This document shows positions 19,319 through 31,337 of a stretch of 64,000 nt of DNA, one piece after another. A program made the position numbers and the translations under genes. The stretch spans positions 806,001-870,000 of the forward strand of contig NZ_JANIDW010000001.1 in NCBI RefSeq assembly GCF_026385475.1, in the 5' to 3' direction. The notes beneath the pieces are model-generated. The model was not told the DNA's origin and ran no database searches. It was given only the letters and a program-made list of their open reading frames with translations. How positions within the stretch are numbered: the stretch's first letter is position 1; each line of letters opens with the position of its first letter. This DNA comes from Bombella saccharophila. Lineage in GTDB: Bacteria > Pseudomonadota > Alphaproteobacteria > Acetobacterales > Acetobacteraceae.

Positions 19319-21271
19319 ATGGCCCCCAAACCCTCACGCAAGGCAGATGGTAAGAACTCTGCCCATGCCGCTCATAAGGAAAAGCGGAGGTTTATTCTCC
19401 TCCGTGGGGTGGAGGCTTATCGCCGCTGGCGCAATGACCGTAAGCAGAACCCTTTTAGCTGGTTAGAAACAAGCCATAATCGGCTCATTTATTTAGGGAT
19501 GGGATTTCTCTTTCTTTATGGTGGGGTCGCGTTAAAGGCCCTCTTTGCCACAATCCTCACCCCTATGGCCCCGCTTCCTAATCAAGTCGGGGCGATTATT
19601 CCTGACATTCCCCACCCAGACCCTAAAGCCCTCGCTGGCAGTGGGTTCGTACTGCCTAATATTCAACGCGCTACCATTACAGACCGTAACGGCCAGCCTT
19701 TGGCTCTCTCTCTGCCAGTTGTGCAAGTTTACGCCAACCCGATGGAAATTATTGAGCCTGAAGATGTTGCCAAACAACTCCATTCCATATTGCCTAACCT
19801 AAATATCCCTGAGACCATTCGCCGCTTAAAGCAGAAAAAACAGTTCGTTTATCTCGCTCGCAATATTGCCCCTGTTGATGAATTGGCAATTAATAATCTA
19901 GGCATCCCCGGCATTTATTTTGAGAATGGTGAACAACGCCATTACCCGCTTGGCACGCTTGCCGCACAAATATTAGGGGCTGTGGATATTGATAATCACG
20001 GCATTGCAGGGGTGGAGAAATATTTTAATCAACGCCTCCTCAGCGACCGCACACCCCTGCGCCTCTCCCTTGATGCCCGCGTGCAAGCGGCAATGCGCGA
20101 TGAACTTAATGAAGCCAAAACACGCTTCCGCGCTATTGGGGCCTCGGCCATCCTCATGGATGTCCATACGGGGGAAATCATCGCTATGATTAGCTTGCCT
20201 GATTATGATGCGAATGACTTCGCCCATGCCTCAGATGATGCACGCTTTAACCGTGCGGTAACAGGTATGTATGAGCCGGGATCGACCTTTAAGCTACAAA
20301 CAGCAGCTATGGCGTTACAGCTTGGGGTAGCGCATCCGTGGGACCAATTCTCTACCATTCCTATCAAGGTGGGGCGGTTTAAAATCTCCGACTTAAAGAC
20401 CGACCATTTCGCCCCTTGGCTGGCTCTGCCATCGGTCATGGCGTTTTCCTCCAACCCAGCTTCAGCTCATATTGCCCTAGATGTCGGGCGGGAACACCAA
20501 CATGATTGGCTTAAAAATATGGGCTTCCTCGACCGCGTCCCAGTCGAACTCCCCGAGGCGGGCCGTCCCATCGTCCCTTCCCTCAAAAATTGGGGGGAAA
20601 CCACCGTTATGACCGTAGGCTTTGGTCATGGTGTTGCGGAATCCCCTCTCGCTATCGTCCGTGGGACAGCCACAACGGGGAATGGTGGGTACCTCGTCAC
20701 CCCTACACTCTTAGCCCGCGAGCATCTCAATGATGATGTCGTGATGGCTGAGGAGGAGAAAGGCCCACATCTCATCTCCACCCATAATGCAGACCTATTA
20801 CGGCGTATTTTACGGCTCGTTGTTACAAAAGGCATCGGTAAAAAGGCCGAAAGCCCCGGTTATCTCGTTGGTGGGAAAACCGGCACGGCAGAGAAAATCG
20901 GGGCACATGGCGGGTACCTTAAACACGTCAATATTACCGCCTTTACCGGCATGTTCCCCATGAACGCCCCACGCTATGCGCTCTATGTCATGCTGGATGC
21001 CCCCCAAGGTACGGCAGAAACCCATGGCTGGACAACCGCCGGCTGGATTGCCGCACCGACATTCTCCAAAATCGTCACACGCGTTGCCCCTATGCTGGGC
21101 CTCTTTCCCGCCCCGCCGGAGAAGGCCCAGCAGCTTGATGACCAACTCGCCCTTGCTTTGACCCCACCCGTCCCGCCGGGAGTGCGTCGTCCCCTTGGCC
21201 CTGGTAATGACCCCGGCGCGGCGGCTGTTAATCGCCTCGCTGCTAAACATACCCCTCATCACGCTCATTAG
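19319..21271 (+). CDS. ftsI: Peptidoglycan transpeptidase PBP3
   Basis: 650 residues, slightly long. A basic cytoplasmic tail of about 60 residues and one membrane anchor (LIYLGMGFLFLYGG) are followed by a pedestal domain and the transpeptidase. Active-site motifs are STFK (S322 nucleophile, K325), SSN (S377-N379) and KTGT (520-523). It cross-links septal peptidoglycan with FtsW. No clear Shine-Dalgarno at the ATG, 55 bp after ftsL. Confidence 0.96.
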   Translation: MAPKPSRKADGKNSAHAAHKEKRRFILLRGVEAYRRWRNDRKQNPFSWLETSHNRLIYLGMGFLFLYGGVALKALFATILTPMAPLPNQVGAIIPDIPHPDPKALAGSGFVLPNIQRATITDRNGQPLALSLPVVQVYANPMEIIEPEDVAKQLHSILPNLNIPETIRRLKQKKQFVYLARNIAPVDELAINNLGIPGIYFENGEQRHYPLGTLAAQILGAVDIDNHGIAGVEKYFNQRLLSDRTPLRLSLDARVQAAMRDELNEAKTRFRAIGASAILMDVHTGEIIAMISLPDYDANDFAHASDDARFNRAVTGMYEPGSTFKLQTAAMALQLGVAHPWDQFSTIPIKVGRFKISDLKTDHFAPWLALPSVMAFSSNPASAHIALDVGREHQHDWLKNMGFLDRVPVELPEAGRPIVPSLKNWGETTVMTVGFGHGVAESPLAIVRGTATTGNGGYLVTPTLLAREHLNDDVVMAEEEKGPHLISTHNADLLRRILRLVVTKGIGKKAESPGYLVGGKTGTAEKIGAHGGYLKHVNITAFTGMFPMNAPRYALYVMLDAPQGTAETHGWTTAGWIAAPTFSKIVTRVAPMLGLFPAPPEKAQQLDDQLALALTPPVPPGVRRPLGPGNDPGAAAVNRLAAKHTPHHAH

Positions 21272-21280
21272 GCCCTGCTC

Positions 21281-22768
21281 ATGAAACTCTCTGCCTTACT
21301 CCATCGCTACGCTCTCTCCTCCCCCAGCACGCATGACCCCCTCATCACCGCAATCACGGCTGATAGTCGGCAGGTCAAAGCGGGGAGCCTCTTTGTCGCC
21401 CTAAGCGGCCATAAACATGATGGGCGAGACTTCATCCCTGCCGCGATTGCCCAAGGGGCAGCCGCAATCATCCTTGCCCCCAAACAAGGGGAAACCCTCC
21501 TACCGGAGCGACATGAAAACGGCCATACAGCCCCCCTCATCCCTGTAGCGGACCCAGCCCATTTCCTCGCCCAAGCGGCCGCTTACCTCGCAGGGCCACA
21601 ACCAGCACATATCACCGCCATTACGGGGACAAATGGCAAAAGCAGCACGGCTGACTTCCTCCGCCAGCTTTATCAACTCCGCCATTATAAAGCTGCCAGC
21701 CTCGGCACGTTAGGCCTCATCAGCGATGTAGAGATGCCCCCTCTGCCAGCCTTAACCACACCTGATGCTGTTAGCTTAGCAACAACACTCGCGCGCCTAA
21801 AAACCTATGGTGTTGAGCATGTCGCCTTAGAGGCATCATCCCACGGGCTTCATCAAAAACGGCTTGATGGCGTGGCCATTACCGCAGCAGGTTTTTCCAA
21901 CCTCACGCGTGATCATCTCGATTATCATCACACGATGGAGGACTATCGAGACGCTAAGCTCTCCCTCTTTAGCACCCTATTGCCGGAAGGGGGGCTTGCG
22001 GTCATCAATGATGATATAGATGTTGAGAGCCGAGACGCCCTCCAGCATATTGCCGCAAAACGCGCTCTAAAACTCCGCACAGTCGGCACAAAGGGTGAGA
22101 CAATCCGCCTTCTCGATGCGCAACCAACCCCACATGGGCAAGACCTCACCATCCAGCTTTATGGCCGTACATTACCGCCTATTCACTTCCCACTGCCAGG
22201 GCGATTCCAAGCGGAAAATGCATTGCTTGCCGCCGCTCTTTGCTGGGAGCATGAGGAGGAAGCAAACGCCATCATCGCCCTGCTCCCCCATTTAAAAGGG
22301 GTGCCGGGCCGCTGTGAACCGGTCGCAACCCTCCCTAACGGGGCCTGCGCTTATGTCGATTACGCCCATACGCCTGATGCATTAGAGCATGTTCTCCTCA
22401 GCCTCCGCCCCCACGCAACGGGGCGGTTGGTGGTGGTCTTTGGTGCAGGAGGCGACCGCGACAAAGGCAAACGCCCTCTCATGGGACAGATTGCCGCTCA
22501 TCTCGCTGATGAAGTCATCATTACTGATGATAACCCCCGCAGCGAAGACCCCGCCACTATCCGTGCCGCCATCCGCGCGACAGCTCCCCAAGCGCAAGAG
22601 ATTGGTAACCGCAAAGACGCTATCCAAACCGCTCTTGAGAGCCTCAGAGAAGGTGATGTGCTGCTCATCGCTGGGAAAGGCCATGAGACTGGCCAGATTA
22701 TCAACGGGGTAACCCATCCTTTTGATGACCGTACACTCACAGCCGCCCTCGCTGCGGAGTTATCATAA
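21281..22768 (+). CDS. murE: UDP-MurNAc-tripeptide synthetase (mDAP-adding)
   Basis: 495 residues, Mur ligase fold. P-loop TGTNGKSST starts at residue 115, and DDNPRSEDP is the DNPR signature of meso-diaminopimelate-adding MurE. The cell wall is therefore expected to be the mDAP type. Stop overlaps the murF start as TAATG. Confidence 0.97.
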   Translation: MKLSALLHRYALSSPSTHDPLITAITADSRQVKAGSLFVALSGHKHDGRDFIPAAIAQGAAAIILAPKQGETLLPERHENGHTAPLIPVADPAHFLAQAAAYLAGPQPAHITAITGTNGKSSTADFLRQLYQLRHYKAASLGTLGLISDVEMPPLPALTTPDAVSLATTLARLKTYGVEHVALEASSHGLHQKRLDGVAITAAGFSNLTRDHLDYHHTMEDYRDAKLSLFSTLLPEGGLAVINDDIDVESRDALQHIAAKRALKLRTVGTKGETIRLLDAQPTPHGQDLTIQLYGRTLPPIHFPLPGRFQAENALLAAALCWEHEEEANAIIALLPHLKGVPGRCEPVATLPNGACAYVDYAHTPDALEHVLLSLRPHATGRLVVVFGAGGDRDKGKRPLMGQIAAHLADEVIITDDNPRSEDPATIRAAIRATAPQAQEIGNRKDAIQTALESLREGDVLLIAGKGHETGQIINGVTHPFDDRTLTAALAAELS

Positions 22769-24180
22769 TGCCCACCAGCACAGCCCCACTTTGGACAAGC
22801 CAAGACCTCCGCAACGCCACACAAGGCCGGCTCACCGGTGATGTGCATGTCCGTGCTGTCTGTATTGATACGCGCAGCCTCCAACCGGGGGACCTTTTTA
22901 TTGCACTCATTGGCCATAATGCAGATGGGCACCAATATCTCAAGCAGGCTTTAGAGCATGGCGCGGCCTGCGTTATGGCGCATGATGGTGCAGCCATTGC
23001 TAAAGCTGGCTTAACCGATGACCCTCGCCTCCTCCTCGTCTCGGACACGATGCAGGCCCTAGAGGCATTAGGGCGTTATCGCCGTGCTCAGTTTAAAGGC
23101 AAGGCCATTGCCATCACAGGGAGCGTAGGCAAAACCACAACCAAAAACATGCTCGCCACAGCCTTAGCCGCTTATGGGAAGGTCCATGCCTCGGTGGCTT
23201 CCTTTAACAACCATTGGGGCGTCCCCCTTACCTTAGCGCGCTTACCTCAAGACGCTGCCTTTTGCATTAGCGAAGTAGGCATGAACCACCCTGGCGAGAT
23301 TGCCCCTCTAGTGGCTCAAATCCGCCCCGATATTGGCCTAATTACCACCATCGGGAGCGCGCATCTCGGCCATATGGGCAGCCTTAACGCCATCGCTGCG
23401 GAAAAAGCCAGCCTCTTTGCGGCTCTACCAGCGGGTGGAACGGCCCTCTGCCCAGAAGAAGCCGCGCAATTCCCCGCTGTCACCCACGCTATCCCACAAG
23501 ATGTCTCCCTCTGGCAGGTGGGGACAACGTCTCATGCAACCATTCATGGTGATGAGCTGCACTGCACCGCCACGGGGAGCCAACTTCATCTCTCCACGCC
23601 GGCGGGGGAGGCACAGCTTACACTTACAGCCCCGGGGCCTCACCTCGCCCGCAATGCCGCTCTAGCTCTTGGTGCAGTGGCTGCTTTGGGCCTTCCGCCC
23701 CAGGCGGGGGCCACGGCTTTACGCCACTTCCAGCCCGAGGCGGGGCGTGGGCAACAACGGCTTTTACCCGGTGAAATCACCTTATTGGATGAAAGCTATA
23801 ATGCCTCCGGCCCCAGCATACGTGCAGCACTGGAGACGCTAAGCTTAATGCCCGCCCCCCGCCATATTGCCGCCCTGGGGGATATACGCGAGCTTGGCAC
23901 CTTTGCCGCAGAGGAGCATCGTGCCCTAGCCCAACCGTTAACAGAGCATAACATCCTTACTTTTTGTTGTGGCCCGCATATGAAATCCCTTTACGAGGCC
24001 CTTCCCCGATCCCTACAGGGCGGTTATGCTGAGACATCAACCCAACTTGCCCTTCTTCTACGCCCTGCTTTGCAGAAGGGGGACGTTTTGCTTGTAAAGG
24101 GCAGCTTGGGAAGCCGTATGCGTGACCTCATTGCGTTATTAGACCAACCCGAATCATCCCACAGCCCAGAGTCCACCTAA
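22768..24180 (+). CDS. murF: UDP-MurNAc-pentapeptide synthetase (D-Ala-D-Ala adding)
   Basis: 470 residues. ATP site [13 protein letters not shown] near residue 117, [14 protein letters not shown] and [10 protein letters not shown] in the central domain, and [11 protein letters not shown] in the C-terminal domain, all MurF hallmarks. TAATG overlaps link it to murE and mraY, so translation is coupled. Confidence 0.97.
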   Translation: MPTSTAPLWTSQDLRNATQGRLTGDVHVRAVCIDTRSLQPGDLFIALIGHNADGHQYLKQALEHGAACVMAHDGAAIAKAGLTDDPRLLLVSDTMQALEALGRYRRAQFKGKAIAITGSVGKTTTKNMLATALAAYGKVHASVASFNNHWGVPLTLARLPQDAAFCISEVGMNHPGEIAPLVAQIRPDIGLITTIGSAHLGHMGSLNAIAAEKASLFAALPAGGTALCPEEAAQFPAVTHAIPQDVSLWQVGTTSHATIHGDELHCTATGSQLHLSTPAGEAQLTLTAPGPHLARNAALALGAVAALGLPPQAGATALRHFQPEAGRGQQRLLPGEITLLDESYNASGPSIRAALETLSLMPAPRHIAALGDIRELGTFAAEEHRALAQPLTEHNILTFCCGPHMKSLYEALPRSLQGGYAETSTQLALLLRPALQKGDVLLVKGSLGSRMRDLIALLDQPESSHSPEST

Positions 24181-25271
24181 TGCTGTTTAACCTCCTTGCC
24201 GCTCCCTATTCTTCCCATGGTGGCCTGCTCAACCTACTGCATTATATGACCTTTCGGGCCGGATGTGCTTGCTTAACGGCATTAATCATCTCTCTCCTCT
24301 TGGGGAAACCTTTTATTGCCCAGCTTAAACGCATTCAGCGGCAAGGTCAGCCCATCCGCGCTTTAGGGCCAGAACGCCATATTTTGGAGAAAGCAGGCAC
24401 CCCCACAATGGGCGGGGGCCTTATTCTTTTCTCCCTCGCTCTCTCCACCCTATTATGGGCAGATTTACGCGATGGTTTTGTGTGGGCTGTCTTACTCACC
24501 ACGCTAGGCTTTGGCGCTATTGGCTTTGCAGATGATTACCTCAAACTCGCCAAGGGCAATAGCAAAGGGGTTTCTAAAAAACTCCGCCTCGGTGGGGAGT
24601 TCCTCATCTCTTGTCTTGCAGGCATTGCGATGGAGGCCCTCACCCCGCCAGAGTTCCGCAATGCGGTGGCCTTTCCCTTTACAAAAACCTTCATGTTGCA
24701 TTTGGGCTATGTGTTCCCCCTCTTTGCAATGGTCACCATCACAGGTTTTGGTAATGCGGTAAACCTCACTGATGGGCTTGATGGCCTCGCTACCGTCCCC
24801 TCCATCATCGCTGCTTTGGTCTTTGCCTTAATCGCCTATCTGGTTGGTAACCACGTCTTTGCAGATTATCTTCAGCTTCATCACGTCCCTGGCACGGGGG
24901 AGCTAAGCATCTTCTGCGCGGCTCTCATTGGGGCGGGTTTGGGCTTCTTATGGTTCAATGCTCCCCCGGCAGAGGTCTTTATGGGCGATACCGGCTCCCT
25001 AGCCCTTGGCGGGGCTTTAGGCGCGGTGTCCGTAGCGGTTAAGCACGAGCTAGTCCTCTGCCTCGTAGGGGGGTTATTTGTGGTGGAAACCATCTCCGTC
25101 ATTCTCCAAGTCTTTTGGTTCCGCCGGACGGGGAAACGTATTTTCCTTATGGCTCCCCTCCACCATCATTTTGAGAAAATGGGCTGGCAAGAGCCAAAGA
25201 TTGTCGTACGCTTTTGGATTGTCGCTATCATCTTGGGGCTATGTGGCCTCGCTACGTTGAAGATACGCTAA
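24180..25271 (+). CDS. mraY: Phospho-MurNAc-pentapeptide translocase
   Basis: 363 residues with about ten membrane segments. Conserved motifs: GTPTMGG after the second segment, ADDYLK (Mg2+/catalytic Asp pair), [10 protein letters not shown] and [13 protein letters not shown]. It forms lipid I at the cytoplasmic face of the inner membrane. Start overlaps murF. Confidence 0.97.
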   Translation: MLFNLLAAPYSSHGGLLNLLHYMTFRAGCACLTALIISLLLGKPFIAQLKRIQRQGQPIRALGPERHILEKAGTPTMGGGLILFSLALSTLLWADLRDGFVWAVLLTTLGFGAIGFADDYLKLAKGNSKGVSKKLRLGGEFLISCLAGIAMEALTPPEFRNAVAFPFTKTFMLHLGYVFPLFAMVTITGFGNAVNLTDGLDGLATVPSIIAALVFALIAYLVGNHVFADYLQLHHVPGTGELSIFCAALIGAGLGFLWFNAPPAEVFMGDTGSLALGGALGAVSVAVKHELVLCLVGGLFVVETISVILQVFWFRRTGKRIFLMAPLHHHFEKMGWQEPKIVVRFWIVAIILGLCGLATLKIR

Positions 25272-25273
25272 TC

Positions 25274-26650
25274 ATGGCCCATCCCACATCACCTCCTCCC
25301 TCATCATGGCCTAAAACCCTCCTCTCCGGGCAGCGTTATGCTGTATACGGGCTAGGGCGTAATGGAGCTGCTGTTGTGGAAGCTCTCCTCGCTATGGGGG
25401 CGGAGGTTCATGCGTGGGATGACCATAGCCCTACCCTCTCTAAAGCCCTGACCGTCCATCCCAGCCTCACACTGGCCCCACTTGATGACCTCTCCGGCTT
25501 TACAGCCCTCATCCTCTCACCCGGCATTGCCCATCATCTACCGCAGCCACACCCTACGGCACGCCTTGCTCAAAAGCAGCACATCCCCATCCTCTCCGAT
25601 GCGGAGTTGCTCTGGCAGGTCACCCGCAAAGCAGGCTCTAAAGCGCGCTTTGTCTCCATCACGGGGACCAATGGCAAGTCCACCACTACGGCTCTATTAA
25701 CCCATATCCTCACCGAGGCCGGTATTCCTGCTTATTGTGGCGGCAATTTCGGCACGGCCTCTCTGGCCTTACCGCCCCTTGGCGATGATGGTGTTTATGT
25801 TATCGAGATGTCCTCTTACATGCTCGAGCGTCTGGAGCATTATCACGCTTGTGCGGCTGTCCTCCTCAATTTAACACCTGACCATCTCGACCGTCATGGC
25901 TCTATGGAGGGCTATCTCACCGCCAAAGCTCATGTATTTGATAACATGACCAAGGGCGACCTCGCCCTTTTGGGAGAGGCTGCCTCATGGAGCAAACCCC
26001 TCCAAGCCCGCCTGACCTCCCAGGGGCTAGACGTCCATACTCTTACTATCACCGATGCCCTTTCCCCGGAGGATGCCCCCTTCCTACCCGGCCCGCATAA
26101 TGCCCAGAATATTGAAGCCTGCCGCCTCATAGCGCGTCATCTTGGCCTCTCTGATGCGAGCATTGCCCGTGGCATACGCAGCTTCCCCGGGTTAGACCAT
26201 CGCCTACAACATATCACAGAGGCAAAGGGCATCGCTTTTATCAATGATAGCAAAGCCACCAATGCGGAAGCCAGCTTCCACGCCCTGCGGGCTTTTCCTC
26301 ATCTTTTATGGATTGCTGGCGGTATAGCTAAAGAGGGTGGCATTACAAATCTCGCCCCGGTTTTAGGGCATGTCCACCGCGCCTTCCTCATTGGGCAGGA
26401 TGCCCCCCTCCTGGCCGAGACGCTTAAAGCCCATAATGTAGCTTTTGAAATCAGCACAACGTTGGAGCAAGCCACCCGCGCCGCTTGGGCCTATGCACAA
26501 GCCAGCACCACCCCCTTACCGATTATTCTCTCCCCCGCTTGCGCGAGTTTTGACCAATTCCGTAATTTTGAGGAACGTGGCACAGCCTTTGCCACCCTCG
26601 CACACACTCTCTGCCATGCCGATTGCCCTGCTGAGGAGGAAGCCCGCTAA
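25274..26650 (+). CDS. murD: UDP-MurNAc-L-Ala:D-Glu ligase
   Basis: 458 residues from ATG 25274, 2 bp after the mraY stop; the frame stays open upstream inside mraY but that start is not plausible. N-terminal [18 protein letters not shown]-loop [29 protein letters not shown] and C-terminal [13 protein letters not shown] identify MurD. Stop overlaps ftsW as TAATG. Confidence 0.97.
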   Translation: MAHPTSPPPSSWPKTLLSGQRYAVYGLGRNGAAVVEALLAMGAEVHAWDDHSPTLSKALTVHPSLTLAPLDDLSGFTALILSPGIAHHLPQPHPTARLAQKQHIPILSDAELLWQVTRKAGSKARFVSITGTNGKSTTTALLTHILTEAGIPAYCGGNFGTASLALPPLGDDGVYVIEMSSYMLERLEHYHACAAVLLNLTPDHLDRHGSMEGYLTAKAHVFDNMTKGDLALLGEAASWSKPLQARLTSQGLDVHTLTITDALSPEDAPFLPGPHNAQNIEACRLIARHLGLSDASIARGIRSFPGLDHRLQHITEAKGIAFINDSKATNAEASFHALRAFPHLLWIAGGIAKEGGITNLAPVLGHVHRAFLIGQDAPLLAETLKAHNVAFEISTTLEQATRAAWAYAQASTTPLPIILSPACASFDQFRNFEERGTAFATLAHTLCHADCPAEEEAR

Positions 26651-27849
26651 TGGCTCTATCCGACCGCACGAACAACTCCCACCATGCCCAATGGTGGCGT
26701 AGTCTCGACCATGTAAGCCTTAGCTGCGTTGGTGCGCTCATCGCCCTTGGCTATATCCTCATGCTCGCCGCAAGCCCTGCTGTGGCCCACCGCATTGGGG
26801 CCTCCCGCAATATGTTCATCCTCAAACAAGTGGTCTTTTTGGCCTTAGCGGGGGCGGTCGTCATCGTCACATCCCGCCTGACCCCGCGCATGGTGTTACG
26901 CATTGCGCTCATTGGCGGGGTCATGGCCTTGGGAGCCACCTTCATGACGCTCATCCATGGGATGGAAATTAAAGGCGCGCGCCGCTGGATTGCCCTACCC
27001 TTAATGTCTGTGCAGCCTTCAGAGTTTCTAAAGCCCTGCTTCGCCGTTGTGACGGGGTGGCTGCTTAACCTTCGTTATGAAAAAACCCTCTCTAATGGTT
27101 GGCGATTTCCGGGGCGTTTGGTCGCTTGTGGTGTTTATCTGGTCATTGCTGCACTCCTCCAAGCCCAACCAGATATTGGGATGCTATCTGTCATTAGCAT
27201 GGTGTTCATCACCCAACTCTTTATTGATGGCTTGCCTATTATTGTCTTTGGTATGCTCGTCTCCGCAGCTTTAGGGGCTTTTGGTGTTGCGTATTTGGTG
27301 TTTGAACATGTTCACTCCCGCGTGCAACGCTTCCTCCACCCCGATGTGGGGGACCATTACCAAATTGATACCTCTATGCGTGCCTTTGGTAATGGCGGCT
27401 TGCTCGGGCGTGGGCCGGGGGAAGGCCGTGTTAAAGACCTCCTACCCGATGCTCATGCTGATTTTGTCTTTTCCGTCGCGGGGGAAGAATATGGCTTTGT
27501 CATGTGCCTTTTTATCATCGCGCTCTTTACTATCTTGGTCTTTTCCACGCTCAATCGCTTATTGGAGGAGAAGAACCCTTTCATCATCCTCTCCACAAGC
27601 GGGTTGATAACAGGCTTTGGCTTACAAGCTTTTGTCAATATGGGGTCATCGCTACATTTAATCCCCACTAAAGGGATGACCTTACCGTTTATCTCCTATG
27701 GGGGAAGTTCCGCTCTCTCTGTTGCTTTAACAATCGGCATGGCCCTAGCCTTAACACGCCACCGCACAAAGCCAAGCCGTTTTACAACACCATCCTCCAA
27801 CGCTACCACACACTTAACCGCGCCATCCAAAGAGAATCATAACGTATGA
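26650..27849 (+). CDS. ftsW: Septal peptidoglycan glycosyltransferase FtsW
   Basis: 399 residues, SEDS family with about ten membrane segments. GARRWIALPLMSVQPSEF and AGEEYGFVMCL are diagnostic, as is FINMGSSL-like FVNMGSSLHLIPTKGMTLPF near the end. It polymerises lipid II at the septum together with FtsI. Overlaps murG by ATGA. Confidence 0.96.
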   Translation: MALSDRTNNSHHAQWWRSLDHVSLSCVGALIALGYILMLAASPAVAHRIGASRNMFILKQVVFLALAGAVVIVTSRLTPRMVLRIALIGGVMALGATFMTLIHGMEIKGARRWIALPLMSVQPSEFLKPCFAVVTGWLLNLRYEKTLSNGWRFPGRLVACGVYLVIAALLQAQPDIGMLSVISMVFITQLFIDGLPIIVFGMLVSAALGAFGVAYLVFEHVHSRVQRFLHPDVGDHYQIDTSMRAFGNGGLLGRGPGEGRVKDLLPDAHADFVFSVAGEEYGFVMCLFIIALFTILVFSTLNRLLEEKNPFIILSTSGLITGFGLQAFVNMGSSLHLIPTKGMTLPFISYGGSSALSVALTIGMALALTRHRTKPSRFTTPSSNATTHLTAPSKENHNV

Positions 27850-28958
27850 CAAACGCTCCCATCATCATCGCCGCAGGGGGAACAGGCGGCCATTTTTTCC
27901 CCGCTGAAGCTTTGGGGGAAGAGCTCCAACGCCGCGGCTATCCCCTCATCCTCATGACAGACCCACGTCATAATCGCGCCGAGCAGGGTGTTTTTGCACA
28001 TTATCCCCGTTATACGCTGGCCAGTAGCGGCGTGGCGGGTAAAAAACCGCTTGATAAATTCAAGGCTATTACGCGCTTATTATGGAGCTGCCTAAAAGCA
28101 CGCAAGCTCATTGCTGTACATCACCCTACAGCAATTATCGGGTTTGGTGGCTACCCTTCCATCCCTCCACTTTTAGGCAGCCGCCTGCTCTGCCGTAACC
28201 GCCCTGCCCTCATCATCCATGAAGGCAACGCCATTCTTGGCCAAGCCAATGCTGTTCTCTCACGCTTTGCCAATGCCATTGCCACCTCCTACCCACAGGT
28301 CATGCGCCTCCCTATTGGGAAAAAGGTCGTCCAAACAGGTATGCCCGTCCGCCCTGCACTTGAAGCCCTAGCTGATGAGCCTTACAGCCCACCCACCCTC
28401 CATACAAATGAGGAGCCCATCCATCTCCTCATCTGGGGTGGCTCTCTTGGTGCGCAGGTTTTTAGTACAGTCGTGCCACAAGCTCTCTGTAACTTACCTC
28501 AACATATCCGCATCCGCTTACATGTCACCCAGCAAGCCCATGAAGATATGGTCCCCGTATTGACCAATTTGTACAAACAAGTCGGTATTACAGCGCACGT
28601 TACTCCCTTTATTAATGATGTCGCCTCCGAGCTTAAACAAGCTCATCTCGTCATCGGGCGGGCTGGTGGCTCCTCCGTGGCAGAACTCGCCATAGCAGGA
28701 CGCCCCTCCATTATGGTGCCCCTCCCCATTGCTGCCTCTGATGAGCAAGGCTTCAACGCCCAAGCGATGGAGCGCGCAGGCGGGGGCTGGATGATTCGTC
28801 AGCGTGATTTCCAATCTGAAAAACTTTGTGACATGCTCCTCCATCTCTTTGAGCATCCTGATGAGTTGAGCCGTGCTGCCCATGCAGCACGAACCCTCCA
28901 ACAGCGCCACGCTGCAAAAAAACTGGCCGACCTCGTTGAAGCCACTCTAAAAAGCTGA
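27846..28958 (+). CDS. murG: UDP-GlcNAc:lipid I N-acetylglucosaminyltransferase
   Basis: 370 residues, GT28 GT-B fold. The N-terminal AAGGTGGHFFPAEALGEEL loop, VIGFGGYPSIPPLL and C-terminal VIGRAGGSSVAELA with PSIMVPLPIAASDEQGFNA are the family motifs. It makes lipid II. Followed by a 39-bp gap to murC. Confidence 0.97.
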   Translation: MTNAPIIIAAGGTGGHFFPAEALGEELQRRGYPLILMTDPRHNRAEQGVFAHYPRYTLASSGVAGKKPLDKFKAITRLLWSCLKARKLIAVHHPTAIIGFGGYPSIPPLLGSRLLCRNRPALIIHEGNAILGQANAVLSRFANAIATSYPQVMRLPIGKKVVQTGMPVRPALEALADEPYSPPTLHTNEEPIHLLIWGGSLGAQVFSTVVPQALCNLPQHIRIRLHVTQQAHEDMVPVLTNLYKQVGITAHVTPFINDVASELKQAHLVIGRAGGSSVAELAIAGRPSIMVPLPIAASDEQGFNAQAMERAGGGWMIRQRDFQSEKLCDMLLHLFEHPDELSRAAHAARTLQQRHAAKKLADLVEATLKS

Positions 28959-28997
28959 TTATCTGCCCTTCCCCCTCATTAATTGGAGTAACCCTTC

Positions 28998-30416
28998 ATG
29001 CGCACATTACCCCTTAACCTGGGCTTGATCCATTTTGTTGGTATTGGGGGCATTGGCATGTCCGGCATTGCAGAAGTACTGCATCTGCTGGGTTATAAGG
29101 TGCAGGGGTCTGACATTGCCGAGAATGCGAATGTCCAACGCCTTCGCAAAGCAGGGATCACCGTCCATATCGGCCATGATGCCGCTAATCTGGGTGAAGC
29201 ACGCGTGGTGGTAACCTCCACAGCGGTTAAACGTGATAACCCAGAGGTTGTCGCCGCACGCGCCCGGCTCATCCCCGTTGTAAGACGGGCCGAGATGCTC
29301 GCCGAACTCATGCGCCTGCGCTGGGCCATCGCCATTGGGGGGACGCACGGCAAAACCACCACCACCAGCCTTGTGGCCTGCGTGCTAGAGCAAGCCAAGC
29401 TGGACCCGACCGTCATCAATGGCGGAATCATCGAGGCTTACGGCACCAATACCCGCATGGGTGCTGGGGATTGGATGGTCGTAGAAGCTGATGAGAGTGA
29501 CGGTTCCTTCCTCCGCTTACCGGCTATCATCGCCGTTGTTACCAATATGGACCCCGAACATCTGGACCATTGGGGCTCTGATGAGGCTATGGAGGCAGGC
29601 TACCGGCAATTTGTCTCCAACATTCCCTTTTATGGTTTTGCCGTCTTATGTGTGGACCATCCACGCGTCCAACAGATGATCCCTCAACTCTCTGATCATC
29701 GCCTCATTACCTACGGCTTCAGCCCGCAAGCGGATGTCCGGGCCGAAATCACCGGGACAGATAGCGAGGGCGTCACCTTCCACGTCACCATCACAGACCG
29801 TACCGCTAACACCCAACGGCGTGCAGGGCCGTTCCATCTCCCCATGTTTGGCCATCATAATGTCCTCAATGCTGTAGCTGCCATTGCCGTAGCTTTAGAG
29901 ATGGACATTCCCGATACGGTCATCGCCGATGCTCTTGGCGGCTTCCGCGGGGTGCAACGCCGCTTTACCCTCACCGGGACATGGAATAACGTAAAAATCA
30001 TTGATGATTACGGCCATCATCCTGTTGAAATCGCCGCTGTATTAAAAGCCGCGCGACAAGCTGGGGCAAAACACGTTATTGCTGTGATACAACCTCATCG
30101 TTATTCCCGCTTGCAAGCCCTCTTTAACGACTTCTGCACCTGTATGAATGATGCTGATACCGTCATCGTTGCTGATGTCTATGCCGCAGGGGAACCCCCC
30201 CTTGAGGGCGTTGGGCGTGATCAGTTGGTCGAAGGGCTACGCGAGCGTGGACACCGCCATGTTCTGTCCCTCCCTTCGGAAAAAGACCTCGCTGCCTTAA
30301 TTGCAGACATTGCCGTACCGGGGGATTATGTCCTCTGCTTAGGCGCAGGCTCCATCACCCATTGGGCAAAAGCCCTCCCTGCTCAGCTCGCTGCGCATAA
30401 ACCGGAGAGCTTATGA
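28998..30416 (+). CDS. murC: UDP-MurNAc:L-alanine ligase
   Basis: 472 residues. [17 protein letters not shown] opens the UDP-binding domain, [13 protein letters not shown] is the P-loop, and [12 protein letters not shown] and [10 protein letters not shown] follow. GGAG lies about 11 nt upstream of the ATG. First committed Mur ligase step. Overlaps murB by ATGA. Confidence 0.97.
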   Translation: MRTLPLNLGLIHFVGIGGIGMSGIAEVLHLLGYKVQGSDIAENANVQRLRKAGITVHIGHDAANLGEARVVVTSTAVKRDNPEVVAARARLIPVVRRAEMLAELMRLRWAIAIGGTHGKTTTTSLVACVLEQAKLDPTVINGGIIEAYGTNTRMGAGDWMVVEADESDGSFLRLPAIIAVVTNMDPEHLDHWGSDEAMEAGYRQFVSNIPFYGFAVLCVDHPRVQQMIPQLSDHRLITYGFSPQADVRAEITGTDSEGVTFHVTITDRTANTQRRAGPFHLPMFGHHNVLNAVAAIAVALEMDIPDTVIADALGGFRGVQRRFTLTGTWNNVKIIDDYGHHPVEIAAVLKAARQAGAKHVIAVIQPHRYSRLQALFNDFCTCMNDADTVIVADVYAAGEPPLEGVGRDQLVEGLRERGHRHVLSLPSEKDLAALIADIAVPGDYVLCLGAGSITHWAKALPAQLAAHKPESL

Positions 30417-31324
30417 CCAGTACAGCAGCCCCTTTCCAGCCGCTCCGTGGCAGGCTGAAAGCCAATGTCCCTCTTGCCCCGCGCAGTTGGTTCCGCACTG
30501 GGGGGCAGGCGGACTGGCTCTTTGTCCCACAAGATGAAGAAGACCTCGCCACAGCTCTACAGCAAAGCCCGCCTGATATGCCCCTTACCGTCTTGGGGGC
30601 GTGCTCTAACATCATCATTCGCGATGGCGGATTAGCCGGGCTAACGCTGCGCCTCGCCGGTGGTTTTGCCCAGATTGAAGCTGATGGTGATGGGCTCATC
30701 GCCGGGGCGGCAGCACTGGATAGCAGCGTGGCAGAAACCGCCGCCCGCGCTGGAATGGCAGGCTTTGCCTTTCTCTCCACCATTCCCGGCTCTATTGGCG
30801 GGGCAGTACGGATGAATGCCGGGGCTTATGAGGGGGATATGGCCTCCTTGTTAGATTGGGTTGAGATTCTCACGCGTGAGGGCACATATCAACGCCTCCC
30901 CGCAGCGGATTTGCACATGGGCTACCGCCATACAACCCTGCCAGACGGTGCCATCGTCCTCCGCGCTCGTCTCAAAGCCCAAGGGGCGGAAGACCCCGCC
31001 CTCATCCAAGAAGCGATGCACGTTATGCGGGCTAAACGCGAGGCCAGCCAGCCTTTACGCGCTCGTACTGGTGGCTCGACCTTCCGTAACCCAGAGGGTC
31101 ATAAAGCATGGGAGCTGATAGACGCCACTGGCTGCCGTGGGTTGCGTCATGGTGGGGCACAAATAAGTGAAAAACACTGCAATTTTATGCTCAATACAGG
31201 CCACGCCACCAGCACCGAGCTAGAGGACCTTGGCGAGATGGTCCGCGCCCGCGTGCTAGCACAAAGCGGTATAGAGCTACAGTGGGAAATCAAACGGCTA
31301 GGCCGCCTCTCTCATCCAGCATGA
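30413..31324 (+). CDS. murB: UDP-MurNAc dehydrogenase (reductase)
   Basis: 303 residues, type II MurB (no extra C-terminal loop). FAD-binding [16 protein letters not shown] and the [20 protein letters not shown] motif; the C-terminal GGSTFRNP carries the catalytic Ser region. It reduces UDP-GlcNAc-enolpyruvate using NADPH. Confidence 0.96.
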   Translation: MTSTAAPFQPLRGRLKANVPLAPRSWFRTGGQADWLFVPQDEEDLATALQQSPPDMPLTVLGACSNIIIRDGGLAGLTLRLAGGFAQIEADGDGLIAGAAALDSSVAETAARAGMAGFAFLSTIPGSIGGAVRMNAGAYEGDMASLLDWVEILTREGTYQRLPAADLHMGYRHTTLPDGAIVLRARLKAQGAEDPALIQEAMHVMRAKREASQPLRARTGGSTFRNPEGHKAWELIDATGCRGLRHGGAQISEKHCNFMLNTGHATSTELEDLGEMVRARVLAQSGIELQWEIKRLGRLSHPA

Positions 31325-31337
31325 TGAAGTTTTGAGT